DNA of 64,000 bases, from the NCBI RefSeq assembly GCF_000264905.1, contig NW_006763144.1, forward strand, positions 1,630,888 through 1,694,887, given 5' to 3'. The notes under the pieces were generated by a model. That model was not told the origin of the DNA. It saw nothing but the letters and a program-made list of their open reading frames with translations, and searched no databases. A program made the position numbers and the translations under genes. Numbering within the stretch: the first letter of the stretch is position 1; each line of letters starts with the position of its first letter. This DNA is from Stereum hirsutum FP-91666 SS1 (lineage: Eukaryota > Basidiomycota > Agaricomycetes > Russulales > Stereaceae). Below are positions 1 to 11,911 of this stretch, piece by piece.

Positions 1-480
1 CATCCATGCTCCCTCGTCACACCGAGAACATGTCCTCGCTCTTTGAGCAGGACTCGATGACGTTTGGCTCGCTCGCTGTCGCACTCTTCGGAGTCGGTGG
101 TTCGCTTGCCAGCGAGGAGAGCATTTGTCTGATGGATTCCTTTCCCTACCTACTTGTAGTACAATTGCCAATGAAAAAGAATTGTTGCCCTCTATTTCTT
201 GTCTGAACATGCTTTCGTCCTTCTGAGTTCTGGCTTGTGTTCTCCGAAACTCAATGACAAGCAAATTTTACCAAGCGAAGTCAATTCCAACAATAAACTT
301 CGTAGGCGAACTTCTTGCTTCAGGATAATTTTAGCCCGTCATCCGGGACCTATGAAGATGCTCTAAATCGAGCAGTCCGACCAAACGTTAGCCTCGTAGG
401 GCGTCAAGAAGTATGTTTATACAATATCCAAGAAAGAAGCACAATGCAGCAAGATAGCAAGACGAAAGCACCAAGAATCA
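1..480. other. Window edge and 3' flank of the WRNIP1-like gene; no firm gene
   Basis: No complete gene is visible. Bases 8-145 are open on both strands. The minus-strand reading is rich in Ser, Glu and Pro and ends in a stop near base 28, so it could be the tail of a gene, but nothing in it is recognisable. The rest is A/T-rich and probably holds the 3' UTR of the minus-strand gene that ends at 481. Confidence 0.3.
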
Positions 481-2603
481 TCAATCCCTCCTCGCCCTCC
501 CCTCCCAAGGCCTCCCCTCATTCTCCTCCTCCTCCCACCTCTTCAACGCCTCCTCGTCCCACTCCTTCCCACTCACATCGCCCTCCTTCCTAAGGAACAC
601 CTTGCCCCTCACCCCCTCCGGCAAATACGTATTCGTCACCGGATGTCTATCCACAACACTCCCATCAGCCCTCATCCTCATCCTCATCTTCCACCCTTCA
701 ACCAAAACAGGATTTAAAAAAACACGCACGCATAATCCGGATTATACCTATATCCCTCCGCACATCCAATCTCCCTCATCAACCCCGTCGGCGCATTCCT
801 AATCTGCATCGGCACCGGCTTCGTAAGATCCTTCTTCGCCGCCTCCGCCGCACGCTCATAAGCCTCGTACGCGCGCGTCGATTTTGGGGCCTCGGAGAGG
901 TAGGCGACGAGGTGGGCGAGGTTGATCCTACATTCTGGCATTCCTATCATCTGGCAGGCTTGCATCGTCGCCATAGCCTAACGGAAAGCGTCACAGTCCA
1001 TAAAAGGGGAGAAAACCAGCAGAGAAAGGTAAAGAAAACGCACGAGAGGCAACGCATGCCGATCCGCTAACCCGATATCCTCACTCGCACAAACCGTCAT
1101 CCTCCTCGCCACATAAAGCGGATCCTCCCCCGCCTCCAACATCCTCGCCAACCAATACATCGCCGCGTCCGGCTGACTTCCCCTTACACTTTTATGCAGC
1201 GCAGAAATCATCTCGTACCTCGAGTCGCCGGTGCGGTCGTACGATGCAGAGACGGATTTGCGCAGTGTGGTGAGGAGGGTGGAGGAGGGGGTGGTAGTTG
1301 GGGAGCAGAGGACGAGTTCGAGGAGGGAGAGGGCGGTGCGGGCGTCGCCTGTGGAGAGGGAGGCGATGGAGGAGAGGATTTGACGGGTTAGGTGGGGATA
1401 TGTGGGGAATGGGGGATCGGATGAGGTGGACTCTTGGGAGCTGGAAGACGGGACGGTTTGAGAGCTGGAAGGGTCTTCGGCTGCGTCTGTAGGTGGCCCG
1501 ACGCGAGCGACGGCCTTGGTGAGGATCTCAGTGATCTGTTCATCGGTGAGACGCTCGAGGAGGAAAACACTGGAGGGGGAGTGTGAGAAGAGCAGGGATG
1601 GGAGGAGGGAAAGGGGCTGACCGACATCGACTGAGGAGGGCGCTGTTCAATTTGAAAGAAGGGTTCTCCGTTGTGGCGCCGATAAGCTTTCAAGAATGTA
1701 GATTAGCGGTGCATCGTGATCGGCAGCGTGGGCTGGGAAGTACCTGAACGTCTCCATGCTCTAAGAATGGGAGGAAGATGTCCTGTGAGAGAAGGTCAGC
1801 CCTGCTTTTGTGTATGAGGATTGGTGGATTACCTGCTGCGATTTTGTAAAGCGGTGGATCTCGTCCAGAAATATGACAGTGCGGCTGTAGTGGAATGCGC
1901 GGTCAGGCTATTTGTGGAAAGGACCTGGGAAAGAGAGCGCGTACCGTCCGGTGAGACGAAGTTCGTTCTTTGCTTGATCAAAAATAGGACGCACATCATT
2001 GATACCGGCGATGGTGGCGCTAAGCTCCTTGAAGACCGCGTTTGAATTGCGTGCGAGCAGACGAGCGAGGGTAGTTTTTCCGCAGCTGTGTGTGGGATGA
2101 GATAAAGCAGGAGTAGGAGAGGAGATGATAGATACCCAGGCGGACCCCAGAGGATGATGCTGCCGAGTGCACCGGACTTGGAGAGGGACTGGAGGGGAGA
2201 GTCAGGGGCAGTAAGGTGAGGATGGCCGACGTAATGATCCAAGGATGTTGGGCGAAGGCGATCTGGGAGAGGGGCTTGGTGGTGGATCGCGGTGGAGACG
2301 GTGGTGGAGCGGACGGTGTTCGTGCGCGGACGTTTTGCAGCTATCTCATCCTTCTTGTCGCCTGGGCCCTCCACACGTTTTCTCTGCTGCTGGGATGATG
2401 TCGAGGGCGGATGCTGATGCACGCGCGACAGGGGCTGGAAAATCGGGGCGAGCTTGGGCTTGCTGCAGTCTGCATCGAGGTGGTCGTTGATGTTGTTTTC
2501 AGGAATAGACTTTGAGCAGACCGGGCTGTGTGTTATGAATTAACTTATTATTATTATAATAAACGAGGAGGAGGAGAGGAACGCGCCAGGTGACGAGCGG
2601 CAT
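481..2603 (-). CDS. MGS1: WRNIP1/Mgs1-like AAA+ ATPase with N-terminal UBZ4 zinc finger
   Basis: Multi-exon gene for a clamp-loader-related AAA+ ATPase of the RarA/Mgs1/WRNIP1 family, which acts in the nucleus at stalled replication forks. A 17-nt first exon (2603-2587) joins an exon starting at 2525 and completes a CPVC...H-L-D-A-D-C finger, the UBZ4 ubiquitin-binding pattern. This intron would be of GC-AG type. Next come a Lys/Arg-rich linker, the [18 protein letters not shown] sensor region and a Walker [15 protein letters not shown] whose Gly-Cys is split by an intron. Further on are the stretch [13 protein letters not shown], Walker B (FLDEIHRF), sensor-1 [20 protein letters not shown], and the lid helices with [12 protein letters not shown]. 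The C-terminal tetramerisation part includes [32 protein letters not shown] and the YNPDY/YLPE tail. All expected motifs are present. Most introns are about 50-60 nt. The family call is very secure; internal exon edges are less so. Confidence 0.93.
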
Positions 2604-2992
2604 GTCGAATGCTGTCCAAGTGGACGCGCTGCGGGCTGCACACGGCCGAACTCTTCACGCACGCTGGGCCGGCACACGCCGCGCGCCAACACTCATCCCC
2701 CGTTTATCAGCCCAGCCAACTCAGACCGCCATCCGCTGTCTCACCTCGCTCTTTCCTCGACCCCCATAGACGACTTGACTGGACCTGCATCCATCCCCGA
2801 CGCCTCGTTGTGATTACAGGCAGGGCGCAGCACGCAGGAACAATAGACCCGTGCGTCCCTTTCTGGAACAATGACCACCCTGGTCTATTCTTTACTCACT
2901 TTTATTATACCTGCCCTCGTACAGCCCCCCCTCTCCTCCTTCCGCCTCCCCCTCCTCCCTCCCCTCCGCCCTCACAGTCTCAAGCGATACTC

Positions 2993-5357
2993 ATGTTCTC
3001 CTCAGTCGCCAGGCTGCGACTTCTTCCTCTTTCTCTTCTCGCCCTCTCAACAGCTTCCTCCGTCTCTGCACACGTACAGTCTATATGTAAGCCTTTTTTT
3101 GTCTTCACAACGCATCGCGCTCATTCTCTGCCTCCCAGTTGCTTCTTCTGTATCTTATTGCTCTCCCCCAGAGTCAATTCTCGTTCAACAATTTGACATC
3201 GCCTACCTCCCGAGCAACAACTCCGTCTCCTTCAACGTCTCAGCCGCTAGCGTCGTCAGTCCCCTCCTTCTTTTTCTACCTCCGCTCTCTCTTACCTCCT
3301 CTCCAGGAAAGCAACCTTAATGTCTCCGTCAACATTTTCCTCAATGTCTACGGCTCACATCCCATAAACCTCACCGTCGATATCTGCAGTGTACTCAGCG
3401 GCGCTCTCTGTCCTCTCCCAGAGTACAACTTCGTCGGCGCAGAGAGCTTGCAGCTGCCAGACTCGGTAGACATCAGCTCTTTCGTCCCTTCCATCGCCTA
3501 CATCATCCCAGACCTCGAGGCATATGCACAGATCACCCTCATCGAGACTTCGACCGGCGACACAAAGGCCTGTCTCCAGATCACTGCCTCCAACGGCTGG
3601 TCCATGCATCAGCCCGCTGTCTCCTGGGCCACCGGTGGCGTCGCTTTCCTTGCTCTCGCCTCCGCTGCTTGGCAGTCTCTCGTCCCAGAGCCTCTCCTCG
3701 CTCCCTTCCGCCTCCTCGATCTTCTCGGTCTTTACCAGATTATTGCTTTTTCTGCTCTACTCGACCTGAACTACTCCGTCGTCTATCGCGCATTCGCCCT
3801 CAACTTTTCATGGGCCATCGGTCTTTTCTTCCAGTCTGACTCTTCCATCCAGAACAGTGTCGACAACATGAGGAGGCTCACCGGAGGCGACGTCTCGGAT
3901 TCTTCCAGCGGAAACGGCGTCGCTCTCGTCAATCGCAAGCTCAGTCCGTACAATGACGTGGCGACAAACTTCGTTTCCCCCCTCTCCCGCCGCAGTTCAG
4001 CCGTCGCCGACTTTTTCGAGAGCCTTTTCCCGTCCGACTTTGCGTCCTCCAAGCTTGCCGGCACCTCAAACAGCCTCGTCAGCACTCCATCCATCCACGA
4101 GGCCGTGCAGACCGTCACCGCCGACTCGGATAATGTACTTGAGGCCGGTATCCCCATCTATGCCAGCGCCGCAGGAGTCACCACAGACAATGCTTTCATG
4201 ACGGTCTTCTTCGTGGCACTCATTCTCTTCGCCATCACCTTGGGTATTCTCGCTATCCTATACGGCATCCTCCTTATTTTCACCCGCAAGGGCCTCAATT
4301 CTCCGGTGTGGGCAAGAAACATCCGCGGCAGGTACCCAATTATCGTTCGACAATGGGCTCTCCGTGTCGTAAGTTTTTCCTCCATTAAATCATTTCCCAC
4401 CACTGATATATTTTCCCGTAGGGTCTTGTCTGTTTCGCACCGCTGATCATCTTCGCCTTCTTCCAATGGACCCTCAACGACTCGTGGCTCGCCGTCCTCA
4501 TATCGGTGATCACCTTCCTCGGCATCATGGCCGCCGTAGGATGGGCCGCCTTCAAGGTCTTCCTCTCGGCGAAACGGTCAGGCCCTGACAACCTCTCGTA
4601 CGAAGTCCCCGAATATGATCCCCTCTTCGGCGCGCACCGCATCGCCCGCTGGTGGTTCTTCATCGTACCCATCGTCGCCATCTTCGTCCGCTCTCTCCTC
4701 ATCTCCTTCGCAAAAGCGTCCGGGACGACCCAGGTCGTGTTCTTCATCATCATCGACCTCTTCGTATTCCTCTCCCTCTGCGTCCTCAAGCCCAACAGGA
4801 CGCGACGGGCCGACGTGCTCACCATCTTCCTCGCCCTCGTTCGACTCGTCGTTTCCGGCCTGTTGATCGCTTTCATCGAGTCTCTCGATGTGGCTGCAAT
4901 CCCCCGTGTAGCCATCGGCATCGTCATCGCCGTGATCTGGTCAGTGACCGTCGTCATCATGTTCCTCAACATCGTCTGGAACCTCGGTCTTCGCCGTCTA
5001 TGGAACGCCCGACGTTTCCGCAACCTAGACAGCAGATCACCGTCACCGAGCAGAGGAGAAAAGGACGAAAGCAAAGTGGAACGAGGGCCATTTGAAGAGA
5101 AGGAGGTTTCACCTGATGCTCCCGTGCCCGTTCCTCACCATACCTTGGAAGCACTCCCTCCGAGCGCGACGCTCACAGAGACTTCGTACGGGAGCGAGAT
5201 TCCGAGTCGATTCACTGAGCACCAGTCGACCCCGCATGGGAGGCCTGTATCGCAGGAGACACATTCGGCGTACTCCTATGTCGAGATGCCACCCTCGCCG
5301 GCACCACGCAACCGAGACTCGTATTTCCCACCAATACAGGAAGGGAAGGCGTTTTGA
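2993..5357 (+). CDS. TRP-like / flavin-carrier (Flc/Pkd2) family membrane protein with ML-like domain
   Basis: Four exons fit (2993-3086, 3139-3254, 3307-4368, 4422-5357), giving 735 residues. A signal peptide (residues 1-27, leucine-rich core, cleavage near VSA-HV) leads into an ML-like luminal domain. This domain has paired cysteines (SYCSPPES, VDICSVLSGALCPLPEY, KACLQI) and NxS/T glycosylation sites. From about residue 220 there are multiple hydrophobic segments typical of the fungal TRP-like domain (PF06011-type), and the tail is a long Ser/Pro/Glu-rich cytosolic region. In yeast and fission yeast this family (Flc1-3, Pkd2, Trp663-like) serves ER/plasma-membrane calcium flux, FAD transport and cell-wall integrity. 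Those roles are family knowledge, not seen here. The start was chosen because it gives a clean signal peptide and an in-phase first intron. The gene is divergent from the WRNIP1-like gene, with about 390 bp between the starts. Confidence 0.88.
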
Positions 5358-6454
5358 GGGGAGACCTAATAGTCTGCGCTGCTGTTATTCTTTTTCGCTA
5401 ATTACATACTCATACTCATTCTTGCTGTCGCATCATTGTATCACCTCGCATGTGCATGGATATATCTGTCACTCGTTTACACACACACACACATACTACA
5501 TGTTTTCTTTCTCTAGCTATCCTTCATGTGCATTTGATCATCTTTTTTATTTCTGCTTGATGCATACATATTTTTTCTTCATCTCTTACGCTCGTCTGAC
5601 ACCTCTATCCACCACCATCTCGTGCATGACTTGACTCTCACCTCGGACCTGCCCCGCATCAATCATCGTATGTAGGCGTTCCCAGACCTGATACCGTCAT
5701 CAGCATCTATCAACCATCTCTGCATCCTTATTTTTTTTTCGCCTGAACCCATAGACTTCTTCTCTCTTCTCTCTCTTCTCTTCTCACGCCCTCCTGCTTT
5801 CTCCCGTATCATCTTTACCGTCCCTTGCACGTTCCATGTATAATACACCCGAGGCCCCACGTTTTATCATAATAAGCATCCGGTCACCTCACATCGCACA
5901 CTTTGCCCTCCCATTTGCGTGTCATAGAGGTTTACCAGTGGTGGTGTTTCAGATGACCTTTTCCCCCCACTTTTGCCTTTTTTCTGTGCGTCTGTGCGTA
6001 CCCTACTGATAACTTACTGTGCGGGCTTCAAAGTACATACCTACCACTCACTCGGCGAATATGTGCACGGACCTCTTTCCTCTGAATCCTCTCTTCCTAC
6101 TGATCTCTGAATCCTCTCTTCCTACTGATCTCTCATCGGACCTACTGACCTACTTACTTATCTATACTCTACCGCCCTACCTGCGAATTCTGTACGTACG
6201 TACGTACCGGGCTTGGGAGCAGACTTACGACGAGGACCTAGGGCTGGCGAGACCGGTGGGGCTTGCTGGTGCTGGGACATGAAAAAAATGAAAAATGAAA
6301 ACCAGGGGGGATTGCTCGAGATTGCGTGTTTTGTGGCTCATCGAAAGTTGACTGTGATAGTCGAGCATGATATCGCACACTTGGGAGGGATGCACGAAGG
6401 AGCATAAGAGTCAGAGTAGAAGTACAGTCTCGATTTGACAGTCGTTTCTCTGAA
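5358..6454. other. Convergent 3' intergenic region with a 25-bp tandem repeat
   Basis: This pyrimidine-rich stretch lies between two convergent genes. It holds short dinucleotide runs (an AC run near 5479) and, at 6081-6130, two perfect tandem copies of a 25-bp unit that begins TCTGAATCCT. No coding potential was recognised. It presumably contains both 3' UTRs. Confidence 0.5.
6081..6130 (+). repeat. Perfect 2 x 25-bp tandem repeat
   Basis: Bases 6081-6105 and 6106-6130 are identical 25-mers, and a partial third start (TCTC) follows. The repeat lies in the noncoding region between two 3' ends, so replication slippage is the simplest origin. Confidence 0.85.
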
Positions 6455-9400
6455 TCAGAACAGATCGACCGTCGCCCTCCTGGAGGACATCACAGCGACC
6501 ACCTTCCCCTCGAAACTCAACAGGTCTCCGCCCTCCGTCGCGACGAGATCTGCCATGGCACCAACGGTCGTGGTCGCGGTCGTGGTCTCTACCTTACCGC
6601 CCAGTAGTTTCTCGAGGTTCGTCGACGCGAGAGCGAGGGCCTGTGCTTTCGAGATGCGTCCGTCGGCTTGTAGTGCGGCCTGCGACGTGAATCATGCCAG
6701 TTTAGTGTATTTATATCCAGAAGTACGAGGAATGAAGTAGAGGCTCACCCATCCGACTTCGAATCTCGCGTTGCGCGCTGTCGCGGCTTCTAAAGTGCCG
6801 ACGCCAACCGTCACATTATTCGCGATGAGGAGAGAGATCCCGCTTTCCTTCGAGAGCGGAAGCCCAGGGAGACTATCATCATTGCGGTAGAGACAATCAA
6901 ACGTCGGAAGAAGAAGAAGAAGAAGAAAAAAGCAGGAGCCTACATCCGTCGTTGTTCCCACACCGAGGGATAAGGTCTCGAGCCCACAAGGACGACCCCG
7001 ACGTTGGCTTCTCCAAGCTCTTTGGCGAGGAGATGCGCCTCCGTGGCGCCAGAGATGGTCATTCTAATCTTGGAACTTGTCTTGGCCTCAACCTCAGCTT
7101 TGAGAGCGATGAGCGTCGCGATGATGTCTGCGCTGTGTGCCTCTATGACGATCGGTATGTTACCCTTTTGACGGGAAAAAAGATGTCAAAATTTGCTGGA
7201 AGCTTGACGCTCAAGCATTGAATGAATGACCTACTCTGGCAACATCTGCGAATGCACCGATTCGTTCGTTCGAGGTAGCCGAAGCTTTCGTCGCTGAAGC
7301 ACCCGAGAGCAGCAGCTGGCGCAAGACAGCGATCTGCGTGCTTACGCTGGGTTGTGTCCCAAAATGGCGCACGGAGACATGAAGAGCGGTCGTCTCCTGG
7401 ATGACCGCGCCGAATTCCAGCTTGTTCTCAGCCCCGAGGTTGAAAGAGGTGCCCAAGCCACCGTAGGATCCTCTGTACAGGGGGGCCGAGATTCCCGTCG
7501 TGACACCCGCGCGATAGGCGAGTCTACGTATTCGGAAGTAACACGGTCAGCTTCCAATTCTACGCTCTAAAAAAATCGACGCTCACAATGCACTTCGTCC
7601 AGCAAACTGTAGACCGTCGACTGCACGGATAACTGCCTCATCGCCTCCAATGACGCTCGGTACCTTGCCCGTCAGTGGGTCATAGACATAGCCATCAGAC
7701 GTCGAAGGCTCCCCTGCGATCTCCACAAGACCGAGAGGGGAACCATAGCTCAACAAACCAGGAGAGATAGAGCCTCCGCGCAGATCAATGCGTTGCACGT
7801 TCGTCGTATCATCGAAGGAATTGAGCCCGCACGAGGATTCCGTGCCATAACAATCCATCGAACCATTCCGCACGATTACAATGCCCTGTTGATCCAGGTT
7901 CTGTGCGCTGAAGACCTCCTCGACCTTATCCGCATCAGGCACATAGACTGATCCCACGTTGGTGAAAACGACGATCTCTGCGCTGGATTTCTTTGGCTTC
8001 AATGGAGGAAGGCCTTCGTACTCGATGGTCGCCTCCTTTTCCTTGTCGAAGTCAGGTGTTTTAGGTGGAGACTGTAGGGCTGGAGGCTTGCTGACGACGA
8101 AAGGAGACTTTAGTTGAGGAATGCCATCGATGAAAACTTGGGAGGGTGTAGCCCCGAGTGCAAGGGGGTTGCTATCCCAGACGACGACATCTGGATGGGC
8201 AATCATTAACGACAGTCGGACGGAAAGTATACTAGGTGAGGAGCTCACCTGCATCCCATCCTGCGTAGAATTGCAACAAGAACGGTTAGTATCACAGCCC
8301 GTAGAAGACTTTCTTGAGACTTTACCTTCTTTTATGTAGCCGATCCGGTGGTCCATAGCCATCGCCTCTGCTGGATGAGTGGTGATGGACGACAAGGCTA
8401 GATTGTCGGGCAGTCCATACTAGTGATGAATTCAGGATATATCAAGATAGAGAGAAGATTATGGACGAAGGAGCCTTACGTAGTGAGCTTGTTGAGCTTC
8501 ATACAGAAGGAAGCGGGAGTCAAGGACCGGGTGGTCGCTCTGTACATTGTGGTCTGCATAAGGATGGGCGCCTAGATGTAACATGTCGACACAGACCTTC
8601 ATTATGACTTTGATGCCATTCTCCGCCAGAATACGGGGCGCAAACTCGGAGCCTCTGTAGGCTTCGCGTTTATATCTGGAGTGCACTGCGAACATTGCGA
8701 CCGCAGGTGGATGCCCTTGACGTACCACCGGGTGAGTCCAAGGAAAATAGAATATTATGGGGTAAAATTAATACCATAGGCCTTCTTCAATACATCGGGG
8801 ACTAGATAGGCCTCATGTGCGTGATGGACCGCGGCGATCGGGAACTTAAATTCGTTGGTGAGCTGGATATGAAATCGACGTGTGTTGGTTAATGAGGCGT
8901 TTGCGTCGTGGACACAGGTTCTCTCACTCTAATGAGATCGTCGAGGTCGACTTCCTCGTAGCAATGAGTTTGTACCTGTCGAAGCGGAAGGATGAATGAC
9001 GCGGCTCCGTGTCAAACCTGGAAACTGTACTCACGCGAACCCGTCCACGAAGAACATCCACTAAGGCCTCCCATTGGAGATCGTCGGGGAATTCTTGGGA
9101 TTCGAGATCGCCCCACTGCCCGGCAAGAGCCTTGGTGCAGAAATCGTCCTGTTTCTCCTTGAGCTGGCGGGCGGTATCATACCTACGGACTTAGATGTTC
9201 ATATCTATAAATGTGGATCATTGAAACCCACGAGACCTACGCCTTTCGGAAAGCCCAGAAGGTATCCATACGGGTTCCAGAATAAACCCGGCCTTTGTGA
9301 TGGCGTTAGTTGTCGTATTGTGTTTGAAAAAGTGAGCCGACATACTAGGGTTTTCTCCTGCGAGGACGACATGGCATATTTCGTCAGTGCGTGAACAAGC

Positions 9401-10489
9401 TGGCTTGCTATTGTGGCGACTCACCGCAGGCATGTCTGTGAAGGAAGGTAATACACATACTCTGGTAAATATAACTCTCGAATGTTGACAGGGTATTCTT
9501 ACTTCATTTGACGCCACGGCAATGGGGCAGCCGGGTCTGTATCTCGGTAAGACCCATTGATATTGGCAGGAGGCTCCAAAAGCATCGCAGTGGGCGACCT
9601 TTCAGTCGTCTTACGCAGCTTGATGGTGAACGCCTGGCCACCTACACCGACATTGAATGAGCATCGACTGCGGTTAATCGACGCCACAAAGTCCTCACCA
9701 ATGGCGTTTGCTGATCCGGGAAGGACGTTAGCGGTCGTCACACCACCAGAAATAGACAAGGCGTATGCATCGTCGTGGGTGTTCAAACCGTCCAGAGACC
9801 GAAGCCATGGCTGAGCGATTCCTTTGAGCGAGTTTGTATCGGCCGCGCCATTGAGCTACAAAACGGCGCTATATCAATAGTGCATACAATTAAGGACATA
9901 ATGTTTGGACGGACCGCGGGAGACGCATCATCGCCAAGATGCGAATGATTATCAACGATCCTACATGAAAATAAAATATCATATGAGCATCTCATCTCAA
10001 CACATAGGTCGTTCATTCGTGTACATACCCAGGTGTGATCCACGCGCCTCCCACATCCAACACTTCGGCCTCGCCCCTCCTAGCCATCTCCTCCACCGCT
10101 GCACTCAAACGACCAACTCCCTGAATGATACCCTTATCCAAATACACATCGCCTTTGATGACCTCCGTTCCGTTGTGCTCTCCAGTCCAGATATGCGCGT
10201 TTCTCAGGATCGAGGGCCGGGTCCCAGCAACAAATCTGTCGGATGAAGCGCGCTCGTGGAAGTTGGACGGAGGTCCAGGAGTAACGGCGAGAGCACGGCA
10301 GCGATTGAGTGAGGCCTGTGCGTGAATCGGGAGGCGAACATTCGTATCGGAGGAGGAAGTATACAGTCGAGTGATGACAAGGCCATTCAGGCAAGCCAGA
10401 AGCGCGAGGAGTGCAATGAAACGCCTCTGCTTGCGACCAGGCTTGTCCGAGACAGTCGAATAAGCTACCGGGAGAGAGCCCTTCTCCAT
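6455..10489 (-). CDS. Membrane-anchored composite amidohydrolase (imidazolonepropionase/CE9-like)
   Basis: Long multi-exon gene of roughly 1000 residues. The N-terminus is cytosolic and basic, followed by one transmembrane helix (about residues 24-44), which suggests a type II membrane protein. After a spacer comes the amidohydrolase strand ITPG, then the metal motif VDNHSHLGDDASP (HxH), with an intron between them. Further metal or active-site segments are visible in order: SISGGVTTANVLPGSANAIG, QTHCYEEVDLDDL, AAVHHAHEAY, NVQSDHPVLDSR, and SSITTHPAEAMAMDHRIGYI ahead of DADVVVWDSNPLALGA. A second, pseudo-repeated composite half follows (SISPGLLSYGSPLGL, GVTTGISAP-type strand), ending at TVDLF and a stop at 6455-6457. 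This bipartite layout is common in fungal proteins labelled amidohydrolase or carbohydrate esterase 9. The true substrate is unknown. A histidine/guanine-deaminase-like or peptidase activity cannot be excluded. Confidence 0.85.
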
Positions 10490-10764
10490 GATGCGTCGAG
10501 TCCTGTAGTCGGTCGCTCTGTCAGAAAACGATCTTCAACGACTGCACGACTGTTGAAGGAAGACCGTGGAAGGGATACTGCTCGCGTATAAATACCTAGT
10601 GCTTATCTTGCCATTTCGAATCGCAATGGCGCACCGACGGATTGCGCATTTCCTACCAAATCTTCTCCCGTGCTATTGGACCCGCGCAAGAGCAGCCATT
10701 AAGCTTGGCGTAGCTGCGAGGAAGCGCACCAGCCGCCAGAGTTCAATGTGCGTCTTCGATACTG

Positions 10765-11264
10765 TTCCCAACTATCACTTTACGGTGATAGTAGGGTTAT
10801 GTGGGACCGAACCTGCGAGAATTTTCTGGGTTGTGACAGAACGATGGTTGTGACTGTTGTGTTACGTGTGGCACTTCGTGACGGTGGTGGCCCTTCTTCT
10901 GCCTTTACTTTACTCGTCGGGCCTTTCTTCTTTCTCACTCTCTCACTCTCTTGCCCAATGCGTTACCAGCAATAACAACGAGCACCAACTACTTTGGCTT
11001 TTCTCTATCTTTTTTGTGTGTCGTTTGTCGTCGACGAGTAGCTCAGGTTTTCCTCTTTACGTTGTTTGATTTCTCTACCTCTAAGAGGTTTTTTTTTTCC
11101 TACCGTGACCGGTCTGTTTATTGTTACCTCAAGTAGGTCGCTTCGTTTTCTACCTCTACGAGGTTTTATTGTACCGCGACCGGTCTGTGATACCACGAGA
11201 GGTTCTGTGTGTTATGCTAGTATATATACTGTGAGGGCAGATCTTTTTGGTAGGATTTTCATAT
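10765..11264 (+). repeat. Left copy of about 500-bp direct repeat, cut by assembly gap
   Basis: This segment recurs at 11912-12411 with a constant offset of 1147 bp and no difference that I could see. It opens with a hairpin (ACTATCAC at 10771-10778, GTGATAGT at 10785-10792, flanked by CCC/GGG). Two related modules of about 75 bp near its end (from 11075 and 11149) each carry a CCTCT(A/AC)GAGG-type palindrome, an oligo-T stretch and the palindrome GACCGGTC. A TATATATA tract follows. The copy runs directly into the run of N, so its right end is unknown. No protein is recognised in it. It may be an LTR or MITE fragment, a tandem duplication, or a scaffolding artefact. Confidence 0.8.
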
Positions 11265-11459
11265 NNNNNNNNNNNNNNNNNNNNNNNNNNNNNNNNNNNN
11301 NNNNNNNNNNNNNNNNNNNNNNNNNNNNNNNNNNNNNNNNNNNNNNNNNNNNNNNNNNNNNNNNNNNNNNNNNNNNNNNNNNNNNNNNNNNNNNNNNNNN
11401 NNNNNNNNNNNNNNNNNNNNNNNNNNNNNNNNNNNNNNNNNNNNNNNNNNNNNNNNNNN
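11265..11459. other. Assembly gap (run of N)
   Basis: 195 undetermined bases. The gap starts exactly where the left copy of the 500-bp repeat would continue, and a telomere-motif palindrome lies just to its right. Both suggest a repeat that the assembly could not cross. Confidence 0.99.
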
Positions 11460-11911
11460 GGCCAAACCCTAATATAGGGTTAGGTTTCGAGCCCAGGTAA
11501 CCCTACCCTAGCTACCTACGTCCTGTTTTTTGTCTCATAACCTAACCTAACGATACTGAGGAAGGCCGTATGCTTAGAACACTGCAGATGAGGAATTTGA
11601 GAGAAAGACGTACTCGAGTGAATACTCTATCGTCCAATCCATCTTGCCCGCCCCTTACGCTTCCTGATACTCTTCGCGTACATAGCTCGTCAGGCCTGTT
11701 TTGACGAGGATTTGGAATTTCGCGAAAGGGATCAAGAAGCCACACTCGCAGATCAACGCGTTTAGACGTGGCCTGTTCTTGTCGGGGTCGAAGGCTGTCG
11801 AAGAGCTGATATACGGAGCTCACAGTTAGCACCTAATAGCGCCATCTTTCCGAACTCATTCGGTTCCAGATATCCAAGAGTATGAATAGAGGGAGCAGCA
11901 AGACCGTTATT
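11460..11911. other. Unique spacer between repeat copies with telomere-like motifs
   Basis: It starts with a perfect inverted repeat of the telomere-type heptamer (AACCCTA 11465-11471, TAGGGTT 11475-11481), followed by AACCCTACCCTA and AACCTAACCTAAC. The remainder is open on the minus strand for 96 codons (11542-11832), but that product resembles nothing I know. I treat it as noncoding or a gene fragment. Confidence 0.45.

Noticed and set aside
481..802. Plus-strand frames rich in Pro/Ser over 315-802
   Set aside because: Antisense shadow of the WRNIP1-like gene C-terminus.
11478..11500. tRNA T-arm-like sequence near the gap (GGTTTCGAGCC)
   Set aside because: The flanks do not form a 5-bp T stem and no acceptor, D or anticodon arms are present.
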